Below are positions 44,615 to 55,693 of a stretch of 64,000 bases of DNA, one piece after another. The stretch spans positions 930,001 to 994,000 of the forward strand of contig WTXI01000001.1 in the NCBI GenBank assembly GCA_022376515.1, read 5' to 3'. The stretch's first letter is position 1; every line of letters begins with the position of its first letter. A program made the translations under genes and the position numbers. This stretch comes from Lactifluus volemus (Eukaryota > Basidiomycota > Agaricomycetes > Russulales > Russulaceae). The notes beneath the pieces are model-generated. The model was not told where the DNA came from, did not search any database, and saw only the letters and a list, made by a program, of their open reading frames with translations.

Positions 44615-47176
44615 TCAGGTAGTCGCGCCAAAGCGCGTACCAACGCCCGTACGCGCCCTTGGGCGATCCACGACACCAGGTCGAGAACCCCCAGGCTCCC
44701 CTGGACCTTGGAAATGCGTCTCTGAACGGCCACAAAGGATGCAACGTTCCCCACGCAATTCCTGGAGCCGCATTCCGTCAATCTCGGCACGCAGGTCGCG
44801 GACCTGCCCTTCGAGCTCCCATATCTGGTGCTGCCACGCCTTGCGCGTCGATTTTATCTGTTCTTGAAGCTGCTGGATGACCAAGTATGGATCATCTTCG
44901 GTCGTCTGGTGCTTCTCGTCGAGCGAACGCAGTGCGGAGGCTGGGGTTGGCGGTGGGTAACTGGCGGTGCTCGGAGTGTCGAGTTGCGTGCTCGAGGCGG
45001 AATCGGAGGACACGATATGATCGGCAAAGTGAGCGCTGAAGACGGTGGAGATAGGACGCAGGCTAAGTCCGGGGAATGTCGTGGTCGAGGGAGGTGCGCT
45101 AGCAGGTATTATCCCGAGGTCCGAACTGGCCTCTGGAACTGAGGACGGAACGCTCAAAAAACCTGCGCTCTGTGGGTCCCTGGAGGATTGACTCGAAAGC
45201 GAGGTTGGTGTGGTGGCAATGGACAAGGGTGGGCCATTCCACTTGACGATCCCGTTATGTTGGAGATTCTCCGTCGGATCGCTCGCTCCGTCATTATTTC
45301 TGATAATGCCGTCGAGCTGGAGTGGGCTCTGAGGCACTAACGATGGCGAAAGAGTGGGCACAGGCACGCGAGCACTAGATATCTTAGGAGTGCGAGGTAG
45401 AGGAGGGGCGGAGACAGGTGGTACGGGTGGTGGAGATGGTGTTGATGGTTTGTCCTTCTCCTTACCATTAAAGATCCTCAAAAATCCAGACTTCTTGTGC
45501 CTCACACTACGGGGGGGTTGTGCCGTATTAGCCAGCTGTGTCGTTTGAGTATCATCTGTGCTCGAACGAGACAAAGGTATGGGGTTACTAATGACGAGAG
45601 GTTGGGCCTTGGCTTTGGAACCTGTGCTCGCTGTGCGGGTTCGCAACCTTATTACATTATTAGGGGACGCGGCTGGGTTACTACGCGAAGGTGCCTCCAT
45701 CTGCAAGGCCGACAGATCGGGGGCGGCTGGAGTATGTGTCCGCGAACGCCCCCTGGCTTGAGCTTGGGCTTGGGCCTCCTGCAGAGATATCAAGTTGAAC
45801 GTGGGGGAAACGGAAAGGTCCGCCCAGCCCGGAACTTGACCAGGTAAAGCAAGGTGATCTTTCTCTTGACAAGGTTGTGATCCGGGTTTTTGCCCTTGAT
45901 GACTGGTAATGACGGATAATGGGCTGGAAATGACCTTTCCTTGAACACTACCGACCACTTTCTTTAAAAGCAAGTCTGCTTGATAATCCGTAACAGACGA
46001 CATCGACGTGTCAGGTGTCAAAGTGGATGAACTCTGTGTAGCCATCGATTCCAACATGGTGGCGGCCGAGTCGCTGGGAACAATCGTGCGTCTGCTGAGG
46101 CTGGACGACGGAAGGAAGGTGGCCGGGTGTACGGGACCGGAATCGTAAGCCAGATCAGGGTTTGCATACGGATGGACAAAGTCAGACGGTCCACGAAATG
46201 ACAGTGCGGATGCTGGACGGGAGACATCCATAGTGTCGGTTGGACTTAAAGTGCTGGAATACACTGACGAGGATGGCGAGGCTTGCCGGGCTGAGACAGG
46301 TGACGTGGGAGTGTGCGTGCACCCAGGCACTGAGCCTGGACTAACGGGCAGCGGTGGAGGATATGACGGATTTGGGCTTGCCAAGCTCGATATAGTCTTG
46401 GCCCGAGCACGAGTGAAGATCAACCCTGGTCGTGAGGGTCGTGATGAGGATGTTGTGGCCACTGCAGCCTGCGAAAGCGGACTGGATACAGATCAGCAAT
46501 GATACCTCGCCCGCAAAGTCAACGCAGAGTATGCTCACTGTGGGGTAGGTGGGGCTGTGTGGCTATCGACAGAAATCTTTTCTCGTCCGCTTGTGAATTC
46601 AAGGCTCGGACGCGCTGCAGACGTGGCTTTGGCAGAAGCAGCCCTGCCGAAACTCTTTATGAATCCGTCACCGCGGGTTTTACTCCTACTCCGCTTAGTG
46701 ATGATAGATCGTGTATCATCTACCTGTTCTAATTCTTCCGAAACAGTCTCTTCTGTTTCCCAGGGAGCCGGGGAGTGGAAACGCATGGTCGGGCCAAGGA
46801 AACTCAACCGAGGGTCCGGTTCTTCGTCGGAAGGGGGCAACGATTCAGGCGAGGGGCTCCGCACTCGACGGGGTTCCGTAGTCAGGGCTGTACCGTCACT
46901 ACCGAGGTCGCAACTGGGGATTGTAGAAGGGGAAGTGGATCTCACTGCGTCGAATGGGGGTCGTGCATACTGAGGGGGAATAGTAAAGTCAAATTGATGT
47001 GGACTGGAATCGAGATATTGGGGATGAGGAGAGAAATGAGCGTGGCTGTAGATGGAGGGTGAATCGGAGAACTCTGAGAGGGAAGGAATTCTGGTATGGT
47101 GAATATCCGAGCGTGCAGTTCGCTGATCCAAAAGCCGACGGAGGTTGTCCTCCTGGGCGGACGATGGCGAGTTCAT
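44615..47176 (-). CDS. Ser/Pro-rich disordered protein with C-terminal coiled coil
   Basis: I do not recognise this family. It is a two-exon gene of about 830 residues, starting MNSPSSAQEDNLRRLLDQRT. An intron (about 46463-46540) joins TAPPTP to PLSQAAVATTSSSRPS. Most of the protein is Ser/Thr/Pro-rich and presumably disordered, with short basic islands (KKSGFLRIFNGKEK at about 45490). The last 100 residues form a coiled coil (YLVIQQLQEQIKSTRKAW, WELEGQVRDLRAEIDGMR). An isolated C-x2-C follows (GERCILCGRSETHFQGPG) before a Gly/Arg tail. The coil plus single CxxC could dimerise or bind metal between subunits. No enzymatic motif is present. The long open frames are intact in both exons. Confidence 0.75.
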
Positions 47177-47734
47177 CAAAAAAATGGGGAAAAGGATTGA
47201 TCCAAACAATTGCGAGGGCCCGACATCAGCCACGCCACGCCGCGCCGCCAACTTGACGCTCTCTTACATTCTATATTCCAACTCGCTCTACATTTTTTCT
47301 TCCGTGGAATGAAGGATTAAAGTCTCGGAACACGGTAGGGACTCGCCATAAAAATTAGTCCTTCTCGTGTACGTCAGTGGAAGTAAAGTTACACTTGCGC
47401 CGTCACACTTTTGAAGACATCCGTCTTCACCAGCCGAAGCGAATGTCCGCGCCTTACCCTTTTACTGTTATAGTTTAACGAATAAGGGGGTGGAGGAGTT
47501 CGCTAAGGACCACAGTACCACATTGTACAGAAATTAATTCCCTAAGCGAGGTGCCCGACCTCGGGTTTAAATCGCACCTTGTCAGAAAATGGTATTCCCT
47601 GAGCTCAGTGACAATAACAGTACATATGTTCCGAGTATCGATCAAAGGAATGAGGTATTGCTTTAATGTCTGAAAGGCAATGGGAGAATAAGCCATCTTC
47701 TGTCACCGGCCGAACCCTCTAACAGCACTCAAAC
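47177..47734. other. Divergent promoter region
   Basis: 558 bp lie between the divergent starts of the orphan gene (47176, minus) and CGR1 (47735, plus). There is no additional reading frame of note. Confidence 0.4.
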
Positions 47735-48267
47735 ATGGACCAACATGAGCAGCCTATTCCAATCGCAAGTTCATCTAATGGCAGAGTCTCAGGAAAACCT
47801 TGGAAACACCAAAAGGCTGCTACAGTGTGTGTGGTACATCCCACATCTCTCTGTCCACCATATTTACCAGCTTCCCATTCTAGCCGTTCGCACCTGCAGC
47901 CGGCCCTAAAATCGAATGGCTTCAGCAACAGGATGGAGAAGGCTACCAAAGCCCAAGCCATAAAAAAACTACAGGCTGAGCTAAAGGACGAAAAACAAGC
48001 TGAAATTCAGAAGTACGAACTTCTCAATTCCGTTCTCCTGACTCTGACTGTGTCTATTCTCCTGTAGGAGACGCGAGGTGACGCTGGAGCGCAGGAAGGC
48101 TCTCGAGGAGCGGAAGCGATCAGAGGAACTCAAGACTAAAGTACGGTACCTCCATTACTGCTCTTCCGCAATACCAACTCATCTCGTCCGTCATATCTCA
48201 GCTTGGCGCAAAAAAAGCTGCCCGATTACGACGAAAAGCTGGCCGTTCGAAAAAGGTCGCACATTGA
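47735..48267 (+). CDS. CGR1: rRNA-processing protein Cgr1
   Basis: Cgr1 is a small, very basic coiled-coil nucleolar protein needed for 60S assembly. Exon 1 reads MDQHEQPIPIASSSNGRVSG then KPWKHQKAATV. After an intron come RSHLQPALKSNGFSNRMEKA, TKAQAIKKLQAELKDEKQAE, and then RRREVTLERRKALEERKRSE. The last exon is LGAKKAARLRRKAGRSKKVA + H and TGA at 48265. The KxWK near the N terminus and the terminal AKKAARLRRxxGRSKKxxH are diagnostic. Three introns join in frame and give about 115 residues, the usual size. Confidence 0.92.
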
Positions 48268-48457
48268 TATTTCATTCGGACTTCGTTCAGAGCTTGCATT
48301 CTGTTTTACCTCAACGGCGAATCTACCTACCTTACATCCTCGAAAAACGGGACTCGTTCCTTGCGTCATCCGAGGCCTATCACGCAAAAAGTAAACTGTA
48401 TACCTAAGAAACATGCAGCAGATGGTATATGAAACAGGCAGGCAATCGGCAAACTTC

Positions 48458-51400
48458 CTACACCTCCCATGTGGTATCCGGCTCTCCTTTTGTAAATGAC
48501 TTATCGAGCCCTACAATGACGCTCTCACAAAGTGGGCATGCACTGGCTAGAATGTCCTCCAACTCCGATCTTAACTTTTCAATTCGTTTTCCTGTTCCAC
48601 TGTCAGTCAGTGCATTCCTTTGTGATCCGCCAATACCCGGTATCCACCCTGCAGGCGCCGTTATGACAGTTACGAGCGCATCTGGTACGATGAGGTCTCG
48701 TAGGCGGTCGCCCGCTGAAAGGAGGTTGCGCCCTAAGGAGTTGGCTTGGCGTTGCCCATTCGTGGGAGCTGCAAGGTTTTGAGAAAGCAGCGTCCGCTGT
48801 GTCCCAGGCTGCCATGAAGCAGGATTGCCGTCGATCAGCGTGGCCTCACTGCGATCTGCCTTGCCCTTGACAATTTCGTCTTGGAGGGTAAGCAACCGTC
48901 GGAGAGCGTGTGCGGGAAGATATTCCTTTGTCTAACGAATGGGTGATGTAGTGCAATCAACGCTTAGGAGCTAAGTACCCACCAGACCAACGAGGCAGTC
49001 AGCATGAAAAGCATGGTGACATGGAAAGACGTAGAATTGTCTTGTCAGGATGGGGAATGAGCACACTGAACATCTCTCTCCGGCGTCGACAGTAATAAAA
49101 CGGTTCTTCAGGCCAACGATGCTTTCTTTCATCGATTCTGCGTTACGCGTTGCGTCGTCCATCTCGTTCTTGAGAGATTCGATTTGGGCTGAGTAGGACT
49201 CCAATGCATTGGCAATCTCGTCTTTGAAGTCATCAATGACTACAAAGTCGGGGAAGAAGGGAAGGATATCCTCAATCTTGAGCAAGTCGGTGCTTTCCAA
49301 GAACCGCATTGCCCTGCAGCAGACATGAGTGCAACCCGAAACTCACGAACTATCCCACCACTCACATCTTAATGTCCTTCTTGTCCTGCACCACAAATTT
49401 CGCAATCTTCAACCAAAGCTTCTTCCGCAGCCGTGGGTCATCTTCGGGCTTGTCTGCATTTAGCTTCGCAAGCTCCAGGTCGCCCTTTTCCAAGGCCAGA
49501 TCAACGCTGCTCTCCCATAAGCCCATCTGCGAATAGATATGTACACAGGGCTGAATGCGGCCAGTCTCACTGCACAAGCGCAGGGCATAGTCAAGGTCGT
49601 AGTAGGGCTTCCCAGTGAGTGGATCCACAGGGGCTTTCGCCAAGAAACGTAGTAGAGGAGCGTCATCCTCGGAAGATCCTGCAGCCGGAGAAGCATACAA
49701 GGTGATGACAAGGTTGTGTAAAGTGGGTGACGTGTTGAGTTGTTCGAAATGACGTGGTTAAGGTAGCGAGTAGCCTGGTTAGGGGAGAGTGGATCACGCG
49801 GCGCGAGCTGGAATTGCAAGAGTGCAGGGATGAGACGTAGTGGGTCAAGGGCGGGTTGACGTATCCACGAGTCAACTGCCTCACGCGGTGCGTTTCTCAT
49901 GAGGACGGGTCCAAATCGATAATACAACTCCAAGTTTGACTGCCGGTTGATTGCGTCGATAGCTTTAACCCAGTCTTCCTCAAGAACCCAATGTTCGACA
50001 ACGCGTCCAAAGTGACCGGTCAAGGTTGCATAGAATAAGTATATGTCTGTTCGACCATGGCTTTGTATCAGTTCATAGATTGTGCCGGGCTCGAAATCAT
50101 CCTAAGTGAGGTCTACGTGAGATCGAAACCAAATTAAGAGAAATGGATCTTGCAGACTTTATGGAACTCCAAGAAGCGTCTCAGCTCTTCCTCCAGAATC
50201 GAGCGTTCGGCCTTCACGTTCTCAACGTCATACAGTGCCGAGGATGACACGATGAGGTCGTCCAGCTCATCGCACTTGCTCAGGTAGAACTCAACAAGCC
50301 ACGTCGCGAGCATCATTCGCTGCGTCAGATCCTACCTTGCTTGTAAGTTTCGACAAGAATTCAGATAACTATCTGACACACCAACTTGCGTGTTTGTTCT
50401 AATCGCAACACTAGATATGATCTCAAGGCATCACGCTCGTTGACGTCTAAGAACTTCAGCGCGACGTCCTCAAACGGAACTGTACACTGGGCGAAGGCTT
50501 GTGCTGCCAGGAAGTACCGCTTTGCATTGAAGGACGCTTGCGCTTGCGAGGAGAAAATAATGTCTCTCTGTCCTGCTGTCTACTCTCTATGTCAGTCAGA
50601 ATGAGATTGGCAAAAAATCATGTAATGCCTCGCCTTAGCATATTTGAGAGCGACATCGAAGTTCTCCTTCTGGAGGTTGATTTTCCATATGTCGCGGTCT
50701 TCGTTTCCAACGTGGAGCTCGAAGAGTGACTGGTCTGTATAGATCCAGTATGTCTTACGCACAGGATCAGCGGTAAGGGCTCGGACCACCTCCCCGTGTT
50801 TCTTGAGGGAGGGAAAATTAGCGTCAGCAACAACCATAGACTTTGAACTCACTAATGGAAGAAATTCCTCGTGGACCAGACTCTCATTCAGTATAGATAT
50901 AGCTGCTATGCGGTCACTATAAAGTAATACGAGGTGAAACTCCGTGAGCACCACGGAGATGGGAAAATCCTGCTGTGATGACTCGTTTGTGACGTTCAGA
51001 GGCGTAGTGAATGTCGGGTAAGGAAATAACTGGGCTCCGTCAATAAAGTCATCAGTCGTTGATTGGAAGTTGAGTGTTCCGTGATAAATCCCGGGACCTG
51101 AGGGTTGTAAGCATTGGTCGGAATCGTTCGAATAGAGACCGACTTGTCATCCAAGCTATCTCTTTGGGCAATGACTGTGACTGCCCACTATTTGGAGTGT
51201 AATAGTGCAGTTCGGAGTGTCGAATGTTGCCAGGCAGCTCGGATATTTCTTCGCGCCGTCAGACAGAATTCAGGGAAGAAACGAAGAGACGTACTCGGTG
51301 CGGTTTCCCGGTAAGCGGCAAAGAGCAAACCAAATACTCGGCTTCCATCGTCTAACCGCCGGTAGGTACCAGTGAACTGATAAATCCGTGACGTAGTGAT

Positions 51401-52234
51401 GGCCACGACAAGCACCTTCTTGGGGTCTATTGAGGGAAAGAAATCGAAATTGAGGCCTGTGATGGCTTGTCGTTCGGGAAGGGAGAACACAGCATTTAGA
51501 TATCTTTCTTGAGATTTGAAAAAGTCCTCCTCTGCATCTAAGATGGCCTCATAGATGGTGCCGTTCCTGGCCCCAATCAGGATATCCCGCGTCGAAGTTG
51601 AATGCGACGAGGACAGCAAGGCCGCCTTGTTCCAGGCAACAGATTCGATGACCATCTTGAAAGTCTTTAACTGTTTGGGCTTCTTCCAACCTCTGAATAA
51701 GTACCAATTCTCGCCTTCTATGGATGTAACTATTAGATGTCGTCCAGAAGGGTCCAAGAACAGTTTGTAAATTGAAAATTCTGTGGGTTTCCGGGGATAG
51801 GGATTTTGATTTCTTTGTCGGGGTGCGCCAACTCAATGAGCACAACCGTATTGGAAGACAATCCCATGGCGAGGACATCTGATGCGACGACGAGGGAGAC
51901 GAGTGGCGCAGGAGGTGAATACTGGACGTGACTAATGTCAAATACTGGGGGGACTGTGTGAGAAGGTCCAGGGTGCTGGGTGTCACTCTGTTGACAAAGA
52001 TCAGATAGGACAGCGGATAAACAGCGGGAACGCACGGTGTTTAACTCATTCTCTCGCGCACTGTCGTGACCATAGGGTGAGAGCTCAAACCCTTCATAGC
52101 GCATTGGGGGCGGTGCCCCAGATTTATGTGAGATACCACCGGCGGCGGTTGCGGTATGCTCAACGTCTACATGTCAAGTTTCTTCAATTCCAGCGATAAC
52201 TTTCTTATAGGTATCACTCACAGTCATCAAACAT
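48458..52234 (-). CDS. VPS18: Vps18 (Pep3), HOPS/CORVET core subunit
   Basis: Vps18 is a class C core subunit of the HOPS and CORVET tethers for endosome and vacuole fusion. The first exon is MFDD. The N-terminal propeller carries LFLDPSGRHLIVTSIEGENW, SVAWNKAALLSSSHSTSTRD, ILIGARNGTIYEA and SVVLTEFHLVLLYSDRIAAI. The helical solenoid includes YLFYATLTGHFGRVVEHWV, EDWVKAIDAINRQSNLELY, YDLDYALRLCSETGRIQPCV and GDLELAKLNADKPEDDPRLR. A coiled segment (SYSAQIESLKNEMDDATRNA) leads to the RING-like zinc finger CSVCSFPIL..FPCHHAFHADC (about 49050) and CPLCESVI (about 48530). Many short introns are present. Frame breaks at about 51794 (C run, IPI/RKPTEFS) and 49747 (T run, NHVI/FEQLNTSP) are each mended by one base. 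Confidence 0.92.
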
Positions 52235-52291
52235 GGTCACAGTAGGATGCCGTCTCTCAACTTGAAGTTGTACGAAGAGGATACGTTTATA

Positions 52292-52299
52292 TCACGTGA
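52292..52299. promoter_or_regulatory. TCACGTGA palindrome upstream of VPS18
   Basis: The palindrome lies 57 bp before the VPS18 start codon. With flanks it reads ATCACGTGAC, one base off the GTCACGTGAC motif that animal TFEB-type factors use on lysosomal genes. Whether a fungal bHLH factor uses it here is inference. Confidence 0.4.
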
Positions 52300-52722
52300 C
52301 CCCATTGCCTCGATCACGAGGCTCACTAAATAATTTGCTAAATTCAAATTCTCTACTAATATTCAGTAGATCCAGCGTGCAAGAAGAGCGGTACTTGACA
52401 CATATCCAAGGTTGACAATGATAGCAAAAATACAGGCGCGGGCAATGGAGAGGCCAAGACGCTAACGGAACACGAGAGTACATATATCAACAAGGCACGA
52501 CACGAAACATCTCCAAGAAGCGAGTGACAACCAAGCTAAACAAAGTAAGGCTAGCGTAGCGCAATGGAAACTGGGAAAAGGTAATTAAAGTGGGCATACA
52601 CAGAGATTCCAATCTGCGATCCTTGAGTCCATGGGTGCGGAAGCTAAAAGGAATACATAGGGCCGGAACTGCAGACATGAGCTAACAGCTGCACTGTCGC
52701 ACAGCGAACAAGGGCAACGTGT
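52300..52722. other. Intergenic region upstream of VPS18
   Basis: This interval between the VPS18 promoter and the 3' end of the next minus-strand gene is AT-rich near 52320-52360. I see no coding or RNA feature in it. Confidence 0.35.
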
Positions 52723-54647
52723 TTAAACATTAGACAACGTCTCCACCATTGGTCTTCCTTCTCTTCCGGAAAGGTGGGTGGAGGCCAGGGGATCCTGACC
52801 ATCCCCGTCACGATCATCATGGTCGGGTTCGGGGTCACTCGCAGCTGAACGTGCTCGTAGGACGGGAGAGGACATCAACATCAAGTCGATCTCACAGTCG
52901 TCGTCACCGTCAGCGGTTTCTTGGTTCAGGGAGAATGCCTCCAAAAGGCCAAGACCAATACTCTGCTCTTTGGAGAATAACCCGCGGTTCAAAGCTGATT
53001 TCACGAGGTTATCGTCATTCCTGTAACGCCTGATAACAGGACTGTCTGCATTAGGGCTTGAGAGAGGTGTGGCAACTGTGAGCACGGAGGATGGCTTCCC
53101 CGTCTCTATCATCGGCCCATAGAGATTTCCAAAAGGATCTTCACTGAAAGTGCAGGGTGACGCGATTAGTGTTCCACTCATCTTTGTTCGAGAGGGTGCA
53201 AACGCCGCTTTGAAGGCATGTGGAGTATAGCGCCCCCCAATACGCCTCAGCGGAGACTCTTCCACAGGACGAGCACGATCGAGGCTGAGACGGTCGGTGA
53301 TAGGAGTCGGTAAGGAGCCAGAAGGGAACAATCTGCGAGGAGTTGGCTTTGTAGTACTCCTTCCCACACCCTTCTTGCCGAAGATGAGGACGCTGGGAGT
53401 GTTAAAGGAGCTAGATTTGCCGTCGCGCGGCGCGATGATCACAGGGCTGACATCTATAGCCGATGGTGCGGATGTCCCACCGGATGGGCTAACCATGCCC
53501 AATGAAGCATCCAAAGCGGTGAAATGAAGAGGATGACTGGGGCTAGGGAACCGCCAGGGTTGATCGGATGGTAGGCGTGGAGGAGAGTGGCGGAAGGATG
53601 GTGTAGTCAGAGGATTGTAAGGCGATATAGGAATAACCGGCCTGGGAGGCGAAAGAGATGTCCCCCGATGTGGTGCAATCTCAGGCGAAGCTGAGCGCGG
53701 AGAGTTTGGAGGAGGTGTAGGACTGTCTCGAGAGTCTGACTTGAATGACGGTGGCAGGGACAAATCGAGTGCCGGCTCGAGAGCAGGAAATTCCGTTTGA
53801 GGGACTCGGGGAGCAGATGGAACGGGAAAGTCGGCATCTGTATCATATTCACTGTCATTCCTCCTTTCTGACAAGGCGGATGTGCTCGCTGAGGCGGCAG
53901 GTCGAAGAGACCGCAGCCTGGATTTCGTGACTTGGGGGCCATCGATGGGACCACTACGTTTGGAAATCGACAAGTTCTCCTTCTCTTGGCCACCTTTCGC
54001 ATGCATTTCGTCAGCGGCCTTAAACTGAGTCACGACAAATCATAACACATACGGCTACCCTTCCTTCGATCACTACTCTCACGTCGATTAGACATGGCGA
54101 TCTTGTGCTTTTCGAAAACATGTCGCCTCCACATGCTCTTGGCATTGACGCCGGCGTACGTACGCCTACAAAATGTGCATCGAAGCCGGGGTTCCTCTCC
54201 GTCGGGCCAGCTATCACCCCCCCGTTCTTTTAAGTCTTTCTTTTTAGCTGGGCACCAGCCTCGTGGAGGTTCGAGTTGAGAGGGATAGGATATAGCATTG
54301 GGATTAGATGTGTGCATTGAAATGAAGTCAGCGGGCTCAAGGAACCAATCGGGATTCATGGCCATAGCAGTGTAAGTAAGACCATCCGGATATAGATGAG
54401 AATCTGGGAAATCGAAGAATGGCGGGTGTATGAATACGGTGTTTGGCTCGCCTGGCGTGGGATCCATTGGAGGGAGTGGGTGTGATAAGGAGTTGTTACG
54501 AGCTGGAGGTGGCGGTTTGGGGAGTGGAGCAGAGAAATTAGGCTGGTACGGACGAGGGTGAAAAGATGTGGCTGATGAGGTGAAGAAATCAAGGGTAACA
54601 GGGGAAGTGAGGCGACGCTTAAGGCGATTTGTTTTGGGATCGGGCAT
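52723..54647 (-). CDS. C2H2/BED-like zinc-finger protein, disordered
   Basis: I do not recognise a named family. The start is MPDPKTNRLKRRLTSPVTLD. The N-terminal part is Pro-rich with NPDWFLEPADFI, then GWCPAKKKDLKERGGDSW. A single zinc-finger-like motif CTFCRRTYAG..SMWRRHVFEKH (about 54170-54090) has C-x2-C and H-x4-H spacing, as in BED or C2H2 fingers. A long Ser/Pro-rich disordered region follows with DYDTD-like acidic patches, RYTPHAFKAAFAPSRTKM and SEDPFGNLYGPM. It ends in VETLSNV and TAG-type stop at 52723. At about 54040 the two frames do not join cleanly: either one base is missing near GATTTGTC or a very short intron is present. A DNA-binding role is suggested by the finger only. 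Confidence 0.65.
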
Positions 54648-54850
54648 GGCAACGCAAGATGCGAAAAACTAGGTTCCGACGTAAGACGGATAGACATATA
54701 AAATCTGAGACACTCACGGAGGGGGTACGCTGGCGGGCTCGCGAACGAGAAGGGATGAGGTCGATGTGTAAAGGGAACGGAGGAGGAGCGCTCAGGGGTC
54801 ACATTTTCAGTCGGAGTTGACACGCTTCACACACGTCTCGACGCGTCAGT

Positions 54851-54856
54851 CACGTG
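54851..54856. promoter_or_regulatory. CACGTG E-box
   Basis: This site lies 204 bp upstream of the zinc-finger gene start and just beyond the end of the TMEM256 gene. Its function is inferred from position only. Confidence 0.25.
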
Positions 54857-54912
54857 GTCGCATCCAGTCATACGTTAAATTTATTTATTTATTATTTTAT
54901 ATTACAAATTAC

Positions 54913-55543
54913 TTAAAGCGCAAGCGAGAAGTAGCTTGCGACATATCAGGAAGATAGTCCTGGCTTTAACAAATATTATCAACGTACCCTGCTATCATGA
55001 TCATTCCACCGAGTGGGGTTATTGGCCCAAGCGCATTGAGGCTATCATAACTTTAACGTTGCTATATACCTAGCGTACACCGCTGTACTCACCGATTACG
55101 ACTGAGGGCAATGACTATGACGCTGCTTGAGAAGATAAAACCCCCCAGAGCAATGGCCGGACCCGCGAAACGGTGAAAGGAGAAGCGTGGGTGCAAAGAA
55201 ATGATGCACAGCCCGAGACCGTTGAAAATCTGGGCAGAATGAACCATTTGTAATAGTTCAACACGAGACCTCAAGTGTTTACCATATAGCGAGTTGCTGT
55301 CACAACTGCATCTACCTTTCCTGGGCCAAAATCAGATATAGACCTGAGAGCATGGGTTCCAAATGCGCCCATGGTCATCCCCATTGCAACTGGTAGTAAA
55401 TGGGAAAGTTAGTCAGAGCAGACTACTCAAGGAAGCCCCAAACCGAATAGTGCTCCTGTGCGCCACAGGAATGATGGTCCAGAAAATGCTGCTAACGAAG
55501 ACCGAGCCGAAAGCAGAGGTGTCAAGGGTGAAGGTTCAGGCAT
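54913..55543 (-). CDS. TMEM256/DUF423 family membrane protein
   Basis: This is a small hydrophobic protein with four helices. Exon 1 is MPEPSPLTPLLSARSSLAAF then LWRTGALF. Exon 2 is VAMGMTMGAFGTHALRSIS. Exon 3 is IFNGLGLCIISLHPRFSFHR plus GPAIALGGFIFSSSVIVIAL. Exon 4 is LNALGPITPLGGMIMIAG, and the last exon is YFSLAL, TAA at 54913. The GAFGTHAL, TPLGG and terminal G-Y-x-LAL segments are the DUF423 hallmarks. The function is unknown. Related proteins occur from bacteria to man. All joins are in frame. It is divergent from SPB1 with 150 bp between starts. Confidence 0.88.
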
Positions 55544-55693
55544 GTTGTCTTGGTTGCGGACGAAGAAGCATGCGGACGGTGGCCAGAAACATTAAGGCGG
55601 CCGTTAGCGGCCCGGAGACCTGGAGCTAAATCATAATTTGACGGCGGCTTTTCAGGCTCTCCTTCAATCCATTTGTACTCTGGGTCACCCGAG

